NCBI GenBank assembly: GCA_036417435.1
Contig: CM070903.1
Coordinates: 91,781,001 to 91,845,000 of the forward strand
Direction of reading: 5' to 3'
DNA: 64,000 nt
Source: Inia geoffrensis
Taxonomy: Eukaryota > Chordata > Mammalia > Artiodactyla > Iniidae
Shown: positions 1-12,470 of the stretch, in pieces
Layout: each line of letters opens with the position of its first letter
Numbering within the stretch: position 1 is the stretch's first letter
Notes under the pieces: model-generated
Told to the model about the DNA's origin: nothing
Databases searched by the model: none
The model's input: the letters and a program-made list of their open reading frames with translations, nothing else
Program-made: the position numbers and the translations under genes

Positions 1-2819
1 AACCATCGTCATTACATCATATTGCTTTCCATTTGAATTAGCATATAAATGAACAAAGATGGCCAACCATATAGTCAAGATGAGATTTGCCATCTTAAGC
101 GTTTAGTTGCCTTGGAAGCAGGTTGTGTAAAATGCAAACTGGTGTGCTTAGATGCCGATATTTGCTTGTTTGGGAATTTAGAATCCTCTAGTTAGTCTTA
201 GGATAGCAGAGACACACAGAGCAATTGCATAATTTTCCCAACAGATTTTTGAAAACATGTTCAAATGATGCCAGAGAACTAAGCAAGTAGGAATGGTGGG
301 CATTCCTGGTTCAGTGGACAAATACACAGGGATATGAAACAAAATGGTACATTATAGTAGCTGTAGGCTTACCACAATAGCTGGCTTACCACCAACTATA
401 GTCATGTGAATAAAAAGGCATGGCAAAATATAGAGCAAGAATTGTGGTGGGATGGTCTGTGGACAAGAGAACCATTACAAGTATTCAATCACGGCAACCA
501 TGGGATCCTATCTGCATTATCAGGAGGGTGAGATCAGTAGCAATGTGCAGATGGAGAAGGGAATCAAAGGGGTAAGGTAAATTAGGAAGTCAGAATAATA
601 ATCTAAGTGAGAGATGATTCAAGTTTGAACCAACACACAAATATTGGAGATGCAGGAGGAATATCCTTACTTACACAAAACATGCTGTGATTAGAATCTG
701 TTGGACTTGGAAATGGATGAAATGTGGCAATAGAATGAGTAAGAGAATAAATTCAAGACAGTCATTCAGATTCCTAACTTAGAAACATGAACCTGTGGTA
801 GTAGTTGAGCTAAGGAGAAGAAAAGAGAAGGCAGTTAGTCTGAGGTATGCCTTTTCTGATCCATTTAGGGGACATCCAGATGGCAACATCCAGTGACTAG
901 TTCTCACAGGGACTGGCTGCTCCAGGCCTGAAGTCCTTGACTTGGGTATCATCAGCACATTGTGATTTAATTCTTGTGTGGTTGCCATCATCTAAGATTA
1001 TACAAAGTGAGAGTAAAATAGACCAAGAACAGGATCCTTAGATCTACCAACATTTAAGAAGGAGCTGGAAAAAGTGAATCCACAAAAGTGACTTAGAAGG
1101 AATCATTAGAGAAGTAGAAGGATGATGGGGGGAGATTGCTAACTCAAAAGGTGAGGGAGAGGTTCAGAGGAAGGAATGGACATTAATGTCAAAGAACACC
1201 AGGTAAATAAAAATAATGTGAAGATAGAAGTAATCTACTGGAATAATTAATTAAGAATGACTGATGAAATTTGTCAGAGATGTTTTAATGAATACTCAGG
1301 TATGGGAGCCTTATTTCAGGGGATTAAAGCTTAAGAAGAGAGACAGGAAAAAGACTGAGTGTAGTTTGTATTAACCTGACTATAAAAGAAGAAAAAAAGA
1401 TATAAGATAGTTTGTTAAAAAGTGATATGGGATTGAGGGATTTTAAAAATTTCTTCTTTCCATTTGAGAGGAAACTTGAATGTGTTTTTCTAAGCTGAGA
1501 GAAAGAAATGAGAGGGAAAGAAAAGTAAAAATTTGATGGTGCTGGATAAGAAATGTTAAGAGAGAAAATCTCTTGAAACAGTGAGAGATGATTAATAAGT
1601 CAAATATAGTTTGAAGTTTTTAAATTACATAAAACTTTTACGTGTTTTTAAAGCACATATAAGTAGTCAATTTTTTTAAGTTTTAAAAAAGAGTAAGTTC
1701 TCATCTTTTGAAATTCAGTTTCCCGATATCAAACCCCCAATTCCAGGCCAAACCACCACAGACACGCCCTCCTTCACGAACTGCTAACAGTTTGGTGTAT
1801 ATCCAACTGATATATCTGGTATGCTTTGAGAGCACACTTACACACATGTATGTATATACATATATACATTTTGCTTTTATAAAAAATTAAACATACACAA
1901 TTGCTCTGGTATTTATATGAAAAATATTGCTATTTTTCCAGGTGAATGTGCCTATGTAGCACATTCTTATTAAGGGCTGCTTTCTTATGGCTATTTAGTA
2001 TGGATGTATTTTATTGACCATTCCCACAATAATGAATGTTTAGCCCGTTTTCAACTTTTGATATGGAAAGCTTTTCTTTAAAAAGAGATTTTTTTGCTCT
2101 AAAAAATAAAGGAAGATTGAATACAGATAAGTTTTTGTTGTTTTACCCCTGCTTTATTGAAGTATCACTGACAAATACTTTTATGAACATATTATTTTAT
2201 TAATTTTATTACAGAATATCGCAGTCATCTCCCTTATGTTATGCTGGATTACAGGGTAGAAGAGCACTCTCTCTTGCCTCTGGAATTCTCCCAATTGAGT
2301 CTAGGTACAAGGAAAAGACAAACATCATTTCAATATCCAGCCTCCATTTATGAACCTCGTAAGAGGCCTGAGCAGTGACTTCAGTCCTACAGACTCCTTC
2401 CCATAGTGTCTCTTTTCAGATTCTCAAGGCTTTTCCAACCCATGATATAACCTGTCCATCTGCCAATGCTTAGGTTTTGGAGAACATTTCTTGCTTTAGT
2501 CTGTGCCCTGACTCTGCCCATATGTATTTATTCACCCACCTACTCCTTTTCCTCCAGGGGAGAATTTTCAGTAATGATTACGCTAGTCTTTGATCAGTTT
2601 TGTATTTCTAACACACAGTTTCTTATGCTTTTTTACAAAGTGGTCTCCCTAGTGGCATGACATTTGGAGGGTCTCTGTAGGAGAAATCAAACTGTTTCTA
2701 CTGCTTATATTTTCCATTTACTTGATCTGATGGTAAGCAATCAGCCAAATTCTGTTAGGCAACTGTGTTACAGAATTCCAGTGAGTGAGATGATGATAGA
2801 ATTCCAAGCACTGTAATTT
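1..2819. other. Intergenic sequence, mostly unrecognised
   Basis: AT-rich sequence without a supported gene. Reading frames are short and show no family resemblance. Around 2140-2215 a short stretch looks like the 3' end of an old L1 in antisense. The part at 650-1200 has the flavour of an ancient dispersed repeat, but I cannot name it. Confidence 0.5.
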
Positions 2820-2828
2820 TCTAAATCT
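2820..2828. repeat. Target-site duplication, left copy, of L1 A
   Basis: TCTAAATCT immediately left of the T run. It is repeated at 10032-10040 just outside the 5' end of L1 A. Nine bases is short for an L1 target-site duplication. Confidence 0.65.
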
Positions 2829-3139
2829 TTTTTTTTTTACATCTTTATTGGAGTATAATTGCTTTACAATGGTGTGTTAGTTTCTGCTTTATAACAAAGT
2901 GAATCAGTTATACATATACATATGTTCCCATATCTCTTCCCTCTTGCATATCGCTCCCTCCCACCCTCCCTATCCCACCCCTCTAGGTGGTCACAAAGCA
3001 CCGAGCTGATCTCCCTGTGCTATGCGGCTGCTCCCCACTAGCTATCTATTTTACGTTTGGTAGTGTATATATGTCCATGCCACTCTCTCAGTTGGTCCCA
3101 GCTTACACTTCCCCCTCCCCATATCCTCAAGTCCATTCT

Positions 3140-6100
3140 CTAGTAGGTCTGTGTCTTTATTCCTGTCTTACCCCTAGGTACTTCATGACATTTTTTTTTT
3201 CTTAAATTGCATATATGTGTTAGCATACGGTATTTGTCTTTCTCTTTCTGACTTACTTCACTCTGTATGACAGACGCTAGGTCTACCCAGCTCATTACAA
3301 ATAGCTTAATTTCATTTCTTTTTATGGATGAGTAATATTCCATTGTATATATGTGCCACATCTTCTTTATCAATTCATCCAATGATGGACACTTAGGTTG
3401 TTTCCATCTCCGGGCTATGGTAAATAGAGCTGCAATGAACATTTTGGTACATGACTCTTTTTGAATTATGGTTTTCTCAGGGTATATGCCCAGTAGTGGG
3501 ATTGTTGGGTCATATGGTAGTTCTATTTGTAGTTTTTTAAGGAACCTCCATACTGTTCTCCATAGTAGATGTACCAATTCATATCCCCACCAGCAGTGCA
3601 AGAGCGTTCCCTCTTCTTCACACCCTCTCCAGCATTTACTGTTTCTAGACTTTTTGATGATGGCCATTCTGACTGGTGTGAGATGATGTCTCATTGTAGT
3701 TTTGATTTGCATTTCTCTAATGATTAATGATGTTGAACACTCTTTCATGTGTTAGTTGGCAGTCTGTATATCTTCTTTGGAGAAATGTCTATTTAGGTCT
3801 TCTGCCCATTTTTGGATTCGGTTGCTTATTTTTTTTTGTTATTGAGCTGCATGAGCTGCTTATAAATTTTGGAGATTAATCTTTTGTCATTTGCTTCATT
3901 TGCAAATATTTTCTCCCATTCTGAGGGTTGTCTTTTGGTCTTGTTTATGGTTTCCTTTGCTGTGCAAAAGCTTTGAAGTTTCATTAGGTCCCATTTGTTT
4001 ATTTTTGTTTTTATTTCCATTTCTCTAGGAGGTGGGTCAAAAAAGATCTTGCTGTGATTTATGTCATAGACTGTTCTGCCTATGTTTTCCTGTAAGAGTT
4101 TGATAGTTTCTGGCCTTACATTTAGGTCCTTAATCCATTTTGAGCTTATTTTTGTTTATGGTGTTAGTGAGTGATCTAATCTCATACTTTTACATGTAGC
4201 TGTCCAGTTTTCCCAGCACCACTTATTGAAGAGGCTGTCCTTTCTCCACTGTACATTTCTGCTTCCTTTATCAAAGATAAGGGGACCATATGTGCATGGG
4301 TTTATCTCTGGGCGTTCTGTCCTGTTCCATTGATCTATCTTTCCGTTTTTGTGCCAGTACCATACTGTCTTGATTACTGTAGCTTTGTAGTATAGTCTGA
4401 AGTCAGGGAGCCTGATTCCTCCATCTCCGTTTTTCATTCTCAAGATTGCTCTGGCTCTTCGGGGTCTTTTGTGTTTCCATAAAAATTGTGAAATCTTTTG
4501 TTCTACTTCTGTGAAAAATGCCAGTGGTAGTTTGATAGGGATTGCATTGAATCTGTAGATTGCTTTGGGTAGTAGAGTCATTTTCACAATATTAATTCTT
4601 GCAATCCAGGCACATGGTATATCTCTCCATCTATTTGTATCATCTTTAATTTCTTTCATCAGTGTCTTATAATTTTCTGCATACAGGTCATTTGTCTTCT
4701 TAGGTAGGTTTATTCCTAGATATTTTATTCTTCTTGTTGCAATGGTAAAGGGGAGCGTTTTCTTGATTTCACTTTCAGATTTTTAATCAGTGTATAGGAA
4801 TGCCAGAGATTTCTGTGCATTAATTTTGTATCCTGCTACTTTACCAAATTCATTGATTAGCTCTAGTAGTTTTCTGGTAGCACCTTTAGGATTCTCTATG
4901 TATAGTATCATGTCATCTGCAGACAGTGACAGCTTTACTTCCTCTTTAACAATTTGGATTCCTTTTATTTCCTTTTCTTCTCTGACTGCTGTGGCTAAAA
5001 CTTCCAAAACTGTGTTGAATAATAGTGGTGAGAGTGGGCAACCTTGTCTTTTTCCTAATCTTAGTGGAAATGCTTTCAGTTTTTCACCATTGAGGACGAT
5101 GTTGGCTGTGGGTTTGTCATATATGGGCTTTATTATGTTGAGGAAATTTCCCTCTTTGCCTACTTTCTGGAGAGTTTTTATCATAAATGGGTGTTGAATT
5201 TTGTTGATAGCTTTCTCTGCATCTATTGAGATGATCATATGGTTTTTCTCCTTCAGTTTGTTAATATGGTGTATCATGTTGATTGATTTGCATATATTGA
5301 AGAATCCTTGCATTCCTGGAATAAAACCCACTTGATCATGGTGTATGATCCGTTTAATGTGCTGTTGGATTCTGTTTGCTAGTATTTTGTTGAGGATTTT
5401 TGCATCTATGTTCATCAGTGATATTGGCCTGTAGTTTTCTTTCTTTGTGACATCCTTGTCAGGTTTAGGTATCAAGGTGATGGAGGCCTCGTAGAATGAG
5501 TTTGGGAGTGTTCCTCCCTCTGCTGTATTTTGGAAGAGTTTGAGAAGGATAGGTGTTAGCTCTTCTCTAAATGTTTGATAGAATTCGCCTATGAAGCCAT
5601 CTGGTCCTGGGCTTTTGTTTGTTGGAAGATTTTTAATCATAGTTTCAACTTCAGTGCCTGTGATTGGTCTGTTCATATTTTTTATTTCTTCTTGATTCAG
5701 CCGTGGCAAACTGTGCATTTCTAAGAATTTGTCCATTCCTTCCAGGTTGTCCATTTTATTCGCATATAGTTGCTTGTAGTAACCTCTCATGATCTGTTGT
5801 ATTTCTGCAGTGTCAGTTGTTACTTCTCCTTTTTCATTTCTAATTCTATTGATTTGAGTCTTCTCCCTTTTTTTCTTGACGAGTCTGGCTAATGGTTTAT
5901 CAATTTTGTTTATCTTCTCAAAGAGCCAATTTTTTGTTTTATTGATCTTTGCTATCATTTCCTTCATTTTTTTTTCATTTATTTCTGATCTGATTTTTAT
6001 GATTTCTTTCCTTCTGCTAACTTTGGGGTTTTTTTGTTCTTCTTTCTCTAATTGCTTTAGGTGCAAGTTTAGGTTGTTTATTCGAGATGTGTCCTGTTTC

Positions 6101-7024
6101 TTGAGGTAGGATTGTATTGCTGTAAACTTCCCTCTTAGAACTGCTTTTGCTGCATCCCATAGGTTTTGAGTCATCATGTCTCCATTGTCATTTGTTTCTA
6201 GGTATTTTTTGACTTTCTGTTTGATTTCCTCAGTGATCACTACGTTATTAAGTAGTGTATTGTTTAGCCTCCATGTGTTTGTATTTTTTTACAGATCTTT
6301 TCATGTAATTGATATCTAGTCTCATGGCGTTGTGGTCGGAAAAGATACTTGATACAATTTCAATTTTTAAAAATTTACCAAGGCTTTATTTGTGATCCAA
6401 GATATGATCTATCCTGGAGAATGTTCCATGAGCACTTGAGAAAAATGTGTATTGTGTTGGTTTAGGATGGAATGTCCTATAAATATCAATTAAGTCCATC
6501 TTGTTTAATGTATCATTTAAAGCTTGTGTTTCCTTACTTATTTTCATTTTGGAAGATCTGTTCATCCAAAAGTGGTGAAAGTGGGGTGTTGAACCCCCGT
6601 ACTATGAATGTGTTACTGTCAATTTCCCATTTTATGGCTGTTAGTATTTGCCTTATGTATTGAGGTGCTCCTATGTTGGGTGCATAATATTTACAATTAT
6701 TATATTTTCTTCTTGAAACAATCCCTTGATCATTATGTAATGTCCTTCTTTGTCTCTTCTAATAGTCTTTATTTTAAAGTCTATTTTGTCTGATATGAGA
6801 ATTGCTACTCCAGCTTTCTTTTGGTTTCCATTTGCATGGAATATCTTTTTCCATCCCCTTACTTTCAGTCTGTATGTGTCTCTAGGTCTGAAGTGGGTCT
6901 CTTATAGACAGCAAATATATGGGTCTTGTTTTTGTATCCATTCAGCCAATCTGTGTCTTTTGGTGGGAGCATTTAGTCCATTTACACTTAAGGTAATTAT
7001 CGATATGTATGTTCCTATTCCAAT
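3140..7024 (-). pseudogene. L1 ORF2 remnant (endonuclease / reverse transcriptase), copy A
   Basis: Decayed ORF2. Compared with copy C at 47481-47483, the initiator triplet has become ATT (7022-7024). An extra base in the T run near 6288 shifts the frame. The longest surviving block (6240-4783) covers the linker and the RT core, including SPGPDGF and a [10 protein letters not shown] segment. The catalytic FADD box reads SADD at 4912-4923, so the first residue of the motif is changed. Further blocks in the same frame lie at 4659-4156 and 4020-3826. The C-terminal segment with the Cys/His cluster (3748-3140) is in another frame. An intact ORF2 protein is about 1275 residues and performs target-primed reverse transcription. 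This copy cannot encode it. Confidence 0.93.
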
Positions 7025-7073
7025 TTTCTTAATTGTTTTGGGTTCGTTATTTTCCTTCTCTTTTGTTTCTTGC

Positions 7074-7952
7074 CTAGAGAAGTTCCTTTAGCATTTGTTG
7101 TAAAGCTGGTTTGGTGGTGCTGAACTCTCTCAGCTTTTGCATGTCTGTAAAGGTTTTAATTTCTCCATCAAACCTGAATGAGATCCTTGCTGAGTAGAGT
7201 AATCTTGGTTGTAGGTTTTTCTCCTTCATCACTTTAAATATGTCCTGCCAGACCCTTCTGACTTGCAGATTTTCTGTTGAAAGGTCAGCTGTTAACCTTA
7301 TGGAGATTCCCTTGTGTGTTATTTGTTGTTTTTCCCTTGCTGCTTTTAATATCCTTTCTTTGTATTTAATTTTTGACAGTTTGATTAATATGTGTCTTGG
7401 CATGTTTCTCCTTGGATTTATCCTGTATGGGACTCTCTGTGATTCCTGGACTTGATTAACTATTTCCTTTCCCATTTTAGGGAAGTTTTCAAGTATAATC
7501 TCTTCAAATATCTTCTCAGTCCCTTTCTTTTTCTCTTCTTCTTCTGGAACCCCTATAATTCAAATGTTGGTGCATTTAATGTTGTCCCAGAGGTCTCTGA
7601 GACTGTCCTCAGTTCTTTTTATTCTTCTTTCTTTATTCTGCTTTGTATCAGTTATTTCCACTATTTTATCTTCCAGGTCACTTATCCGATCTTCTGCCTC
7701 AGTTATTCTGCTATTGATCCCATCTAGAGTATTTTTAATTTCATTTATTGTGTTCTTCATCGTTGCTTGTTTTATCTTTAGTTCTTCTAGGTGCTTCTTA
7801 AATGTTTCTTGCATTTTGCCTATTGTATTTCCAAGATTTTGTATCATCTTTACTATCATTATTCTGAATTCTTTTTCAGGTAGACTGCCTATTTCCTCTT
7901 CATTTGTTAGGTCTGGTGGGTTTTTATCTTGCTCCTTCATCTGCTGTGTTTT
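7074..7952 (-). pseudogene. L1 ORF1 remnant (RNA-binding chaperone), copy A
   Basis: ORF1 of copy A. Relative to copy C it lacks two bases just after the start region (near 7945), which puts the first codons out of frame. It also carries one TGA at 7560-7562, where copy C has a CGA arginine codon. That is a typical CpG decay. The pieces on either side of the TGA (7940-7560 and 7475-7074) lie in one frame. The N-terminal part is a Lys/Glu-rich coiled coil. The C-terminal part is the conserved domain that binds L1 RNA in the family. The product would trimerise and coat L1 RNA if intact, but here it is inactive. Confidence 0.9.
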
Positions 7953-10031
7953 TCTGTCTTCTCATTTTGCTTATCTTATTGTGTTTGGGGTCTCCTTTCT
8001 GCAGGCTGCAGGTTCATAGTTCCCGGTGTTTTTGGTGTCTGTCCCCAGTGGCTAAATTTGGTTCAGTGGGTTGTGTAGGCTTCCTGGTGGAGGGGACTAG
8101 TGCCTGTGTTCTGGTGGATGAGGCTGGATCTTGTCTTTCTGGTGGGCAGGTCCATGTCTTGTGGTGTGTTTTGGGGTGTCTGTGGACTTATTATGATTTA
8201 GGCAGCCTCTCTGCTAATGGGTGGGTTTGTGTTCCTGTTTTGCTAGTTGTTTGGCATAGGGTGTCCAGCACTGTAGCTTGCTGGTTATTGATTGAAGCTG
8301 GGTGCTGGTGTTGAGATGGAGATCTCTGGGAGATTTTCACCATTTGATATTATGTGGAGCTGGGAGGTCTCTTGTGGACCAGTGTCCTGAAGTTGGCTCT
8401 CCCACCTCAGAGGCACAGCACTGACTGCTGGCTGCAGCACCAAGAGCCTTTCATCCACATGGCTCAGAATAAAAGGAGAAAAAGAAAAGAAAAGCAAAAG
8501 AAAGAAAGAAAGAAAGAGAAAAGAAAGAGAAAGTAAGAAAGAGAAAGGAGGGAGAGAGGGAGGGACGAGGGATGGAAGGAGGGAAGGAAGGAAGGAAAGA
8601 AAGAAAGAAAGAAGATAAAGTAAAATAAAATAAAGTAAGATAAAATAAAATAAAGTTATTAAAATAAAAATTATTAAGAAAAAAAGTTTTTTAAAAAAGA
8701 CAAAGCAAAAAAACAGATAGAACCCTAGGACAAATGGTGGAAGCAAATCTATAGAGACAAAATCTCACACAGAAGCATATGCATCTGCACTCTCGATAAG
8801 AGGAAAAGGGGAAAAAAAATCATAAATCTTGCTGTCAAAGTCTGCCTCCTCAATTTGGGATGATTCGTTGTCTATTCATATATTCAACAGATGCAGGGTA
8901 CATCACGTTGATTGTGGAGCTTTAATCTGCTGCTTCTGAGCCTGCTGGGAGAGATTTCCCTCTCTCTTCTTTGTTCTCACAGCTCCCAGGGCTCAGCTTT
9001 GGATTTGGCCCCGCCTCTGCATGTAGGTTGCCAGAGGGCATCTGTTCTTTGCTCAGACAGAACGGGGTTAAAGCAGCTGCTTCAGGGACTCTGGCTCACT
9101 CAGGCCGAGGGGAGGGAGGGGTACAGAGCGCAGGGCGAGCCTGCGGCGGCATATGCTAACATGACGTTGCACCAGCCTGAGGCACGCCGTGCGTTCTCCC
9201 GGGGAAGTTGTCCCTGGATCCCGGGACCCTGGCACAGGCTCCCCGGAAGGGGGATGTGGATAGTGACATGTGCTTGTACACAGGCTTCTTGGTGGCGGCA
9301 GCAGCAGCAGCCTTAGCATCTCATGCCCATCTCTGAGGTTTGCGCTTTTAGCCACAGCTCGTGCCCGTCTCTGGAGATCCTTTAAGCAGTGCTCTTAATC
9401 CCCTCTCCTCGCGCACCAGGAAACAAAGAGGGAAGAAAAAGTCTCTTGCCTCTTCAGCAGGTCCAGAATTTTTCCCTGGACTCCCTCCCGGCCTGCTGTG
9501 GTGCACTAACATTTGCAGGCTGTGTTCATGCTGCCAACCCCAGTCCTCTCCTGGCGCTCCGACCGAAGCCCGAGCCTCAGCTCCCAGCCCCGCCCGCCCC
9601 GGCGGGGGAGCAGACAAGCCTCTTGGGCTGGTGAATGCCGGTCGGCGCTGATCCTCTGTGCAGGAATCTCTCCGCTTTGCCCTCCACACGCCTGTTCTGT
9701 GCTCTCTTCATCGCTCTGAAGATTTCCCCCTCCGCCACCCGCAGTCTCTACTCGTGAAGGGGCTTCCTAGTGTGTGGAAACCTTTCGTCTTTCACAGCTC
9801 CCTCCCACTGGTGCAGGTTCCGTCCCTATCCTTTTGTCTCGGTTTATTTTTTCTTTTGCCCTACTCAGGTAAATGGGGACTTTCTTGCCTTTTGGGAGGT
9901 CTGATGTCTTCTGCCAGCATTCAGTAGGTGTTCTGTAGGAGTTGTTCCACGTGTAGATGTATTTCTGGTGTATCTGTGGGGAGGAAGGTGATTTCCGCGT
10001 CTTACTCTTCCTCCATCTTCCCTATGATGTC
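7953..10031 (-). promoter_or_regulatory. L1 copy A 5' UTR / internal promoter region
   Basis: About 2.1 kb between the ORF1 start and the element start. It is GC- and CpG-rich at 9000-9780, unlike the AT-rich surroundings. In the L1 family this region holds the internal RNA polymerase II promoter. The subunits tandemly amplified in copy C occur here once each, at about 8620-8900 and about 9320-9380. Confidence 0.75.
8475..8660. repeat. Purine-rich simple repeat (GAAA/GGAA)n in L1 A 5' UTR
   Basis: Uninterrupted purine-rich tract of AAAG, GGAA and GGAG units, passing into (AAAAT)n-like sequence. The equivalent position in copy C (48995-49165) is also a purine tract, so this is part of the L1 5' UTR and not an independent microsatellite. 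Confidence 0.9.
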
Positions 10032-10040
10032 TCTAAATCT
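10032..10040. repeat. Target-site duplication, right copy, of L1 A
   Basis: TCTAAATCT, matching 2820-2828. It fixes the 5' boundary of L1 A at 10031. Confidence 0.65.
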
Positions 10041-10829
10041 ATTTTTTAATGAGAAGTTTTTGTAGGGAAGACAGCCATAATATAGAAAATTATTACCTAC
10101 AAAGAAAAAGACACAGTTTAATAATTTCAGAGGCATGAAAAGAAAGCAAAAATCTCTAAATATAATTTTTGAACATCATATATTATTAGTAAATTTCATA
10201 CATTAATAATCCTAATGCTGAAAATAATTCTATTCTTCCAGTAATTGCTGAATATTAATACTAGTAATATAAAGCTTCATAATATCTTTCTGTCTAACCA
10301 TATTAAACTTTTAAACCTTATATAAAAAGTTGCTTGCTTTGTATCCTGAAATTTCTATTTTTATGAAATTAGCATTATCCTTGTTTCCCTTCCCAGGAGC
10401 AAGGCTCAGACATTTGAATTTCAGAAACAATGAAATAATAAGAAATATAGTGTGAGGTGAAGAGGTTACCATAACTTAGTGTACTTGGACTACTTTTTCC
10501 TGTCTTGTATAACTGGATCACAGGAATTTTTTGTTAAGTGGAAGAATGAGTGAAATTGTGGGGAAGACATTTTGTGTGTATTTTTTTTTTACAATAAAAT
10601 GAAGATTATAGAAAATCCTCATTGTCTGGGTATTTATCACATGAATTCTATCAAATGGAGTTGGATAGGGCAGCAAAATTACCTATAAAAATACTTACTT
10701 AAAAATTAGTCTGAGAAAACTAGATATGCACATTTTTTCTACTCACTTTCAGTTTTTAGCCGTTGCTTTATTTTCCTTTTTTGTTTTAATTATATAAAAT
10801 ATTTAAATTATTCTAAAGTCAAAGCCATA
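10041..10829. other. No recognised feature
   Basis: AT-rich sequence. No coding region or named repeat recognised. Confidence 0.5.
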
Positions 10830-12470
10830 AAGCAAGTTCAATCCATAGAAGTCTCACACGATCAGTTCCTCACTCCTCATATTGCTATATATTTATTAGC
10901 TTTTTGCTTATTCTGTCATTTTTCTTAGAAAATATAAGCAAATCAATATATGCATACACATATCAAATACATATTTATACACATGCAGACACATACATTT
11001 CTCTTTCAAACATAAAAGATATTTTGTATGAAGAATACTATGAAAAATTTGCCTTTTCCACTTAAAAGAGTATCCTAGAAATTATTCCATTACCAGTATA
11101 TAAAGACCTTCCTCAATCCTTTTTCTATATTCATAATAATCCATTTACAGATAAATCAGATTTTATTTCACTAGTGCATATTGATAGAATGGAGGTAGTG
11201 TCAATCTTTAGTTATTATAAATAAAGCCACAGCATTCTATGTATGTGTCTTTATTTATTTTTGCTAGTGTACCTAGAGATAGATTGCTAGAAGTAGAATG
11301 AGTAAAAGGTAGATGTATATGCAATTTTGATAAGAAGTATGAAATTCATCTCTGAAGGGGTTATAACATTTGAATTCCAACAAGTGATGGTCACTTAAAG
11401 CAGCTTGGTTTTGTGTGTTTGGCATTGTTTTAAAATTATGAGCTATATTTTATGGTAATCCTGAGGTTCTAAATCTTGTCCTCTTCCAGCAAGGATTTTG
11501 GTTTTTTCCTGAACCACTGTTGACTGCTTTTCACTTTCAGAGTTCTGGGTATAAAGGAGTTTAGGATTCAACCCCAACTCCTACCCAAGGGCACAAAGCA
11601 TAGAATTCCATTTTTGTTCAGGTGTAGACCTTTGCCCAAAAGACAAAGCCATCTTTCATGCTGTGTAAACCTCAGTACTTCTTTTGTTTACAGCTTCATA
11701 TTCTTTTTGTGGGGAAAGGGTGGATTCCCAAGGCTTTCTAGAAAGCCTAGAAAAGTTTAAAATATATATTTGCTGTAATTTATCCACAATCTAGATGTAC
11801 TTTGGTCCCAGAAGGACCTTTGCGGTATATCTGCTCCGCCATGGTACTAGAAGTAAATATTATATTTTTTAAAAGATTTTTTTTCATTGCTTCTTTATTT
11901 GAGGTCTTAAGTTGTTTCTCATTCTCAGAATTGTGTTTTTCTTTTTTGTTGATTAATCTTGACAGAGAATATTTGTTTGTGTGTTTTGTGTTGGCCATTT
12001 CAATGTTCCTAGATATATTTATTATTTCTACCCTTTATAGTTCATCCAGCGCCTGGATTTATTTATTAATTCTATTCTTTATAATCCAGCCATATTTATA
12101 ATATCTGTAATTTTTAAGTTGAATACTTATTTCATGTTTAAGAAATAAACTGTTTAGAGCTGATTATTTACTCTAATTATAGATTTGGCTATATGCCATA
12201 CATTATTATATATATTACTTTCATTGAGTTCAGTTATCTAAATAAGTTATCATTTACAAGAATCTTTAAAAGTGAATTTTTTATATGTTTGATTTGCAAT
12301 GTTTCCTATCTTTATCTTATTAATTTCCAGTTTCATTACATTTTGGCCAAAATATGTGACTTACAGGGTTGACTGTTCAGATGTATTGAGTCTTCAGATA
12401 TGTGAAAGTAATGTAATCAAAATTTGCTAATGTTCCAGGGGTAATAAAAGAGAATTATTCTCTGTACTCT
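10830..12470 (-). mobile_element. Degraded L1-type LINE, antisense
   Basis: Weak but ordered resemblance to antisense L1 ORF2. The part at 11140-11400 resembles the C-terminal ORF2 region. The part at 11920-12460 resembles the upstream endonuclease/RT-linker region, including a stretch like the one following the endonuclease domain. The order fits a single minus-strand element. A HAL1-type relative is possible. No frame survives. Confidence 0.45.

Larger units (their letters stand above)
2829..10031 (-). mobile_element. L1 LINE copy A, full length, degraded
   Basis: Full-length L1 in reverse orientation. In element order it has a GC-rich 5' UTR from 10031, an ORF1 remnant (7940-7074), an ORF2 remnant (7024-3140), a 3' UTR and an A-tail seen as the T run at 2829-2838. 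The 5' end carries the element start next to a GGAAGAGTAAGACG-like segment near 10010, as in copy C at 51610-51625. A 9-bp direct repeat, TCTAAATCT, flanks it at 2820-2828 and 10032-10040 and is the probable target-site duplication. Both reading frames are broken and the sequence differs visibly from copies C and D, so this is an older insertion. Its 3' end (GGAGTATAATTGC type) matches copy B, not C or D (GGGTTAAAATTGC type), which suggests a different, older subfamily. Confidence 0.95.

Noticed and set aside
9000..9780. GC-rich, CpG-containing stretch that looks like a CpG-island promoter
   Set aside because: It is the L1 copy A 5' UTR: it aligns with 50380-51330 of copy C and lies inside the target-duplication boundaries.
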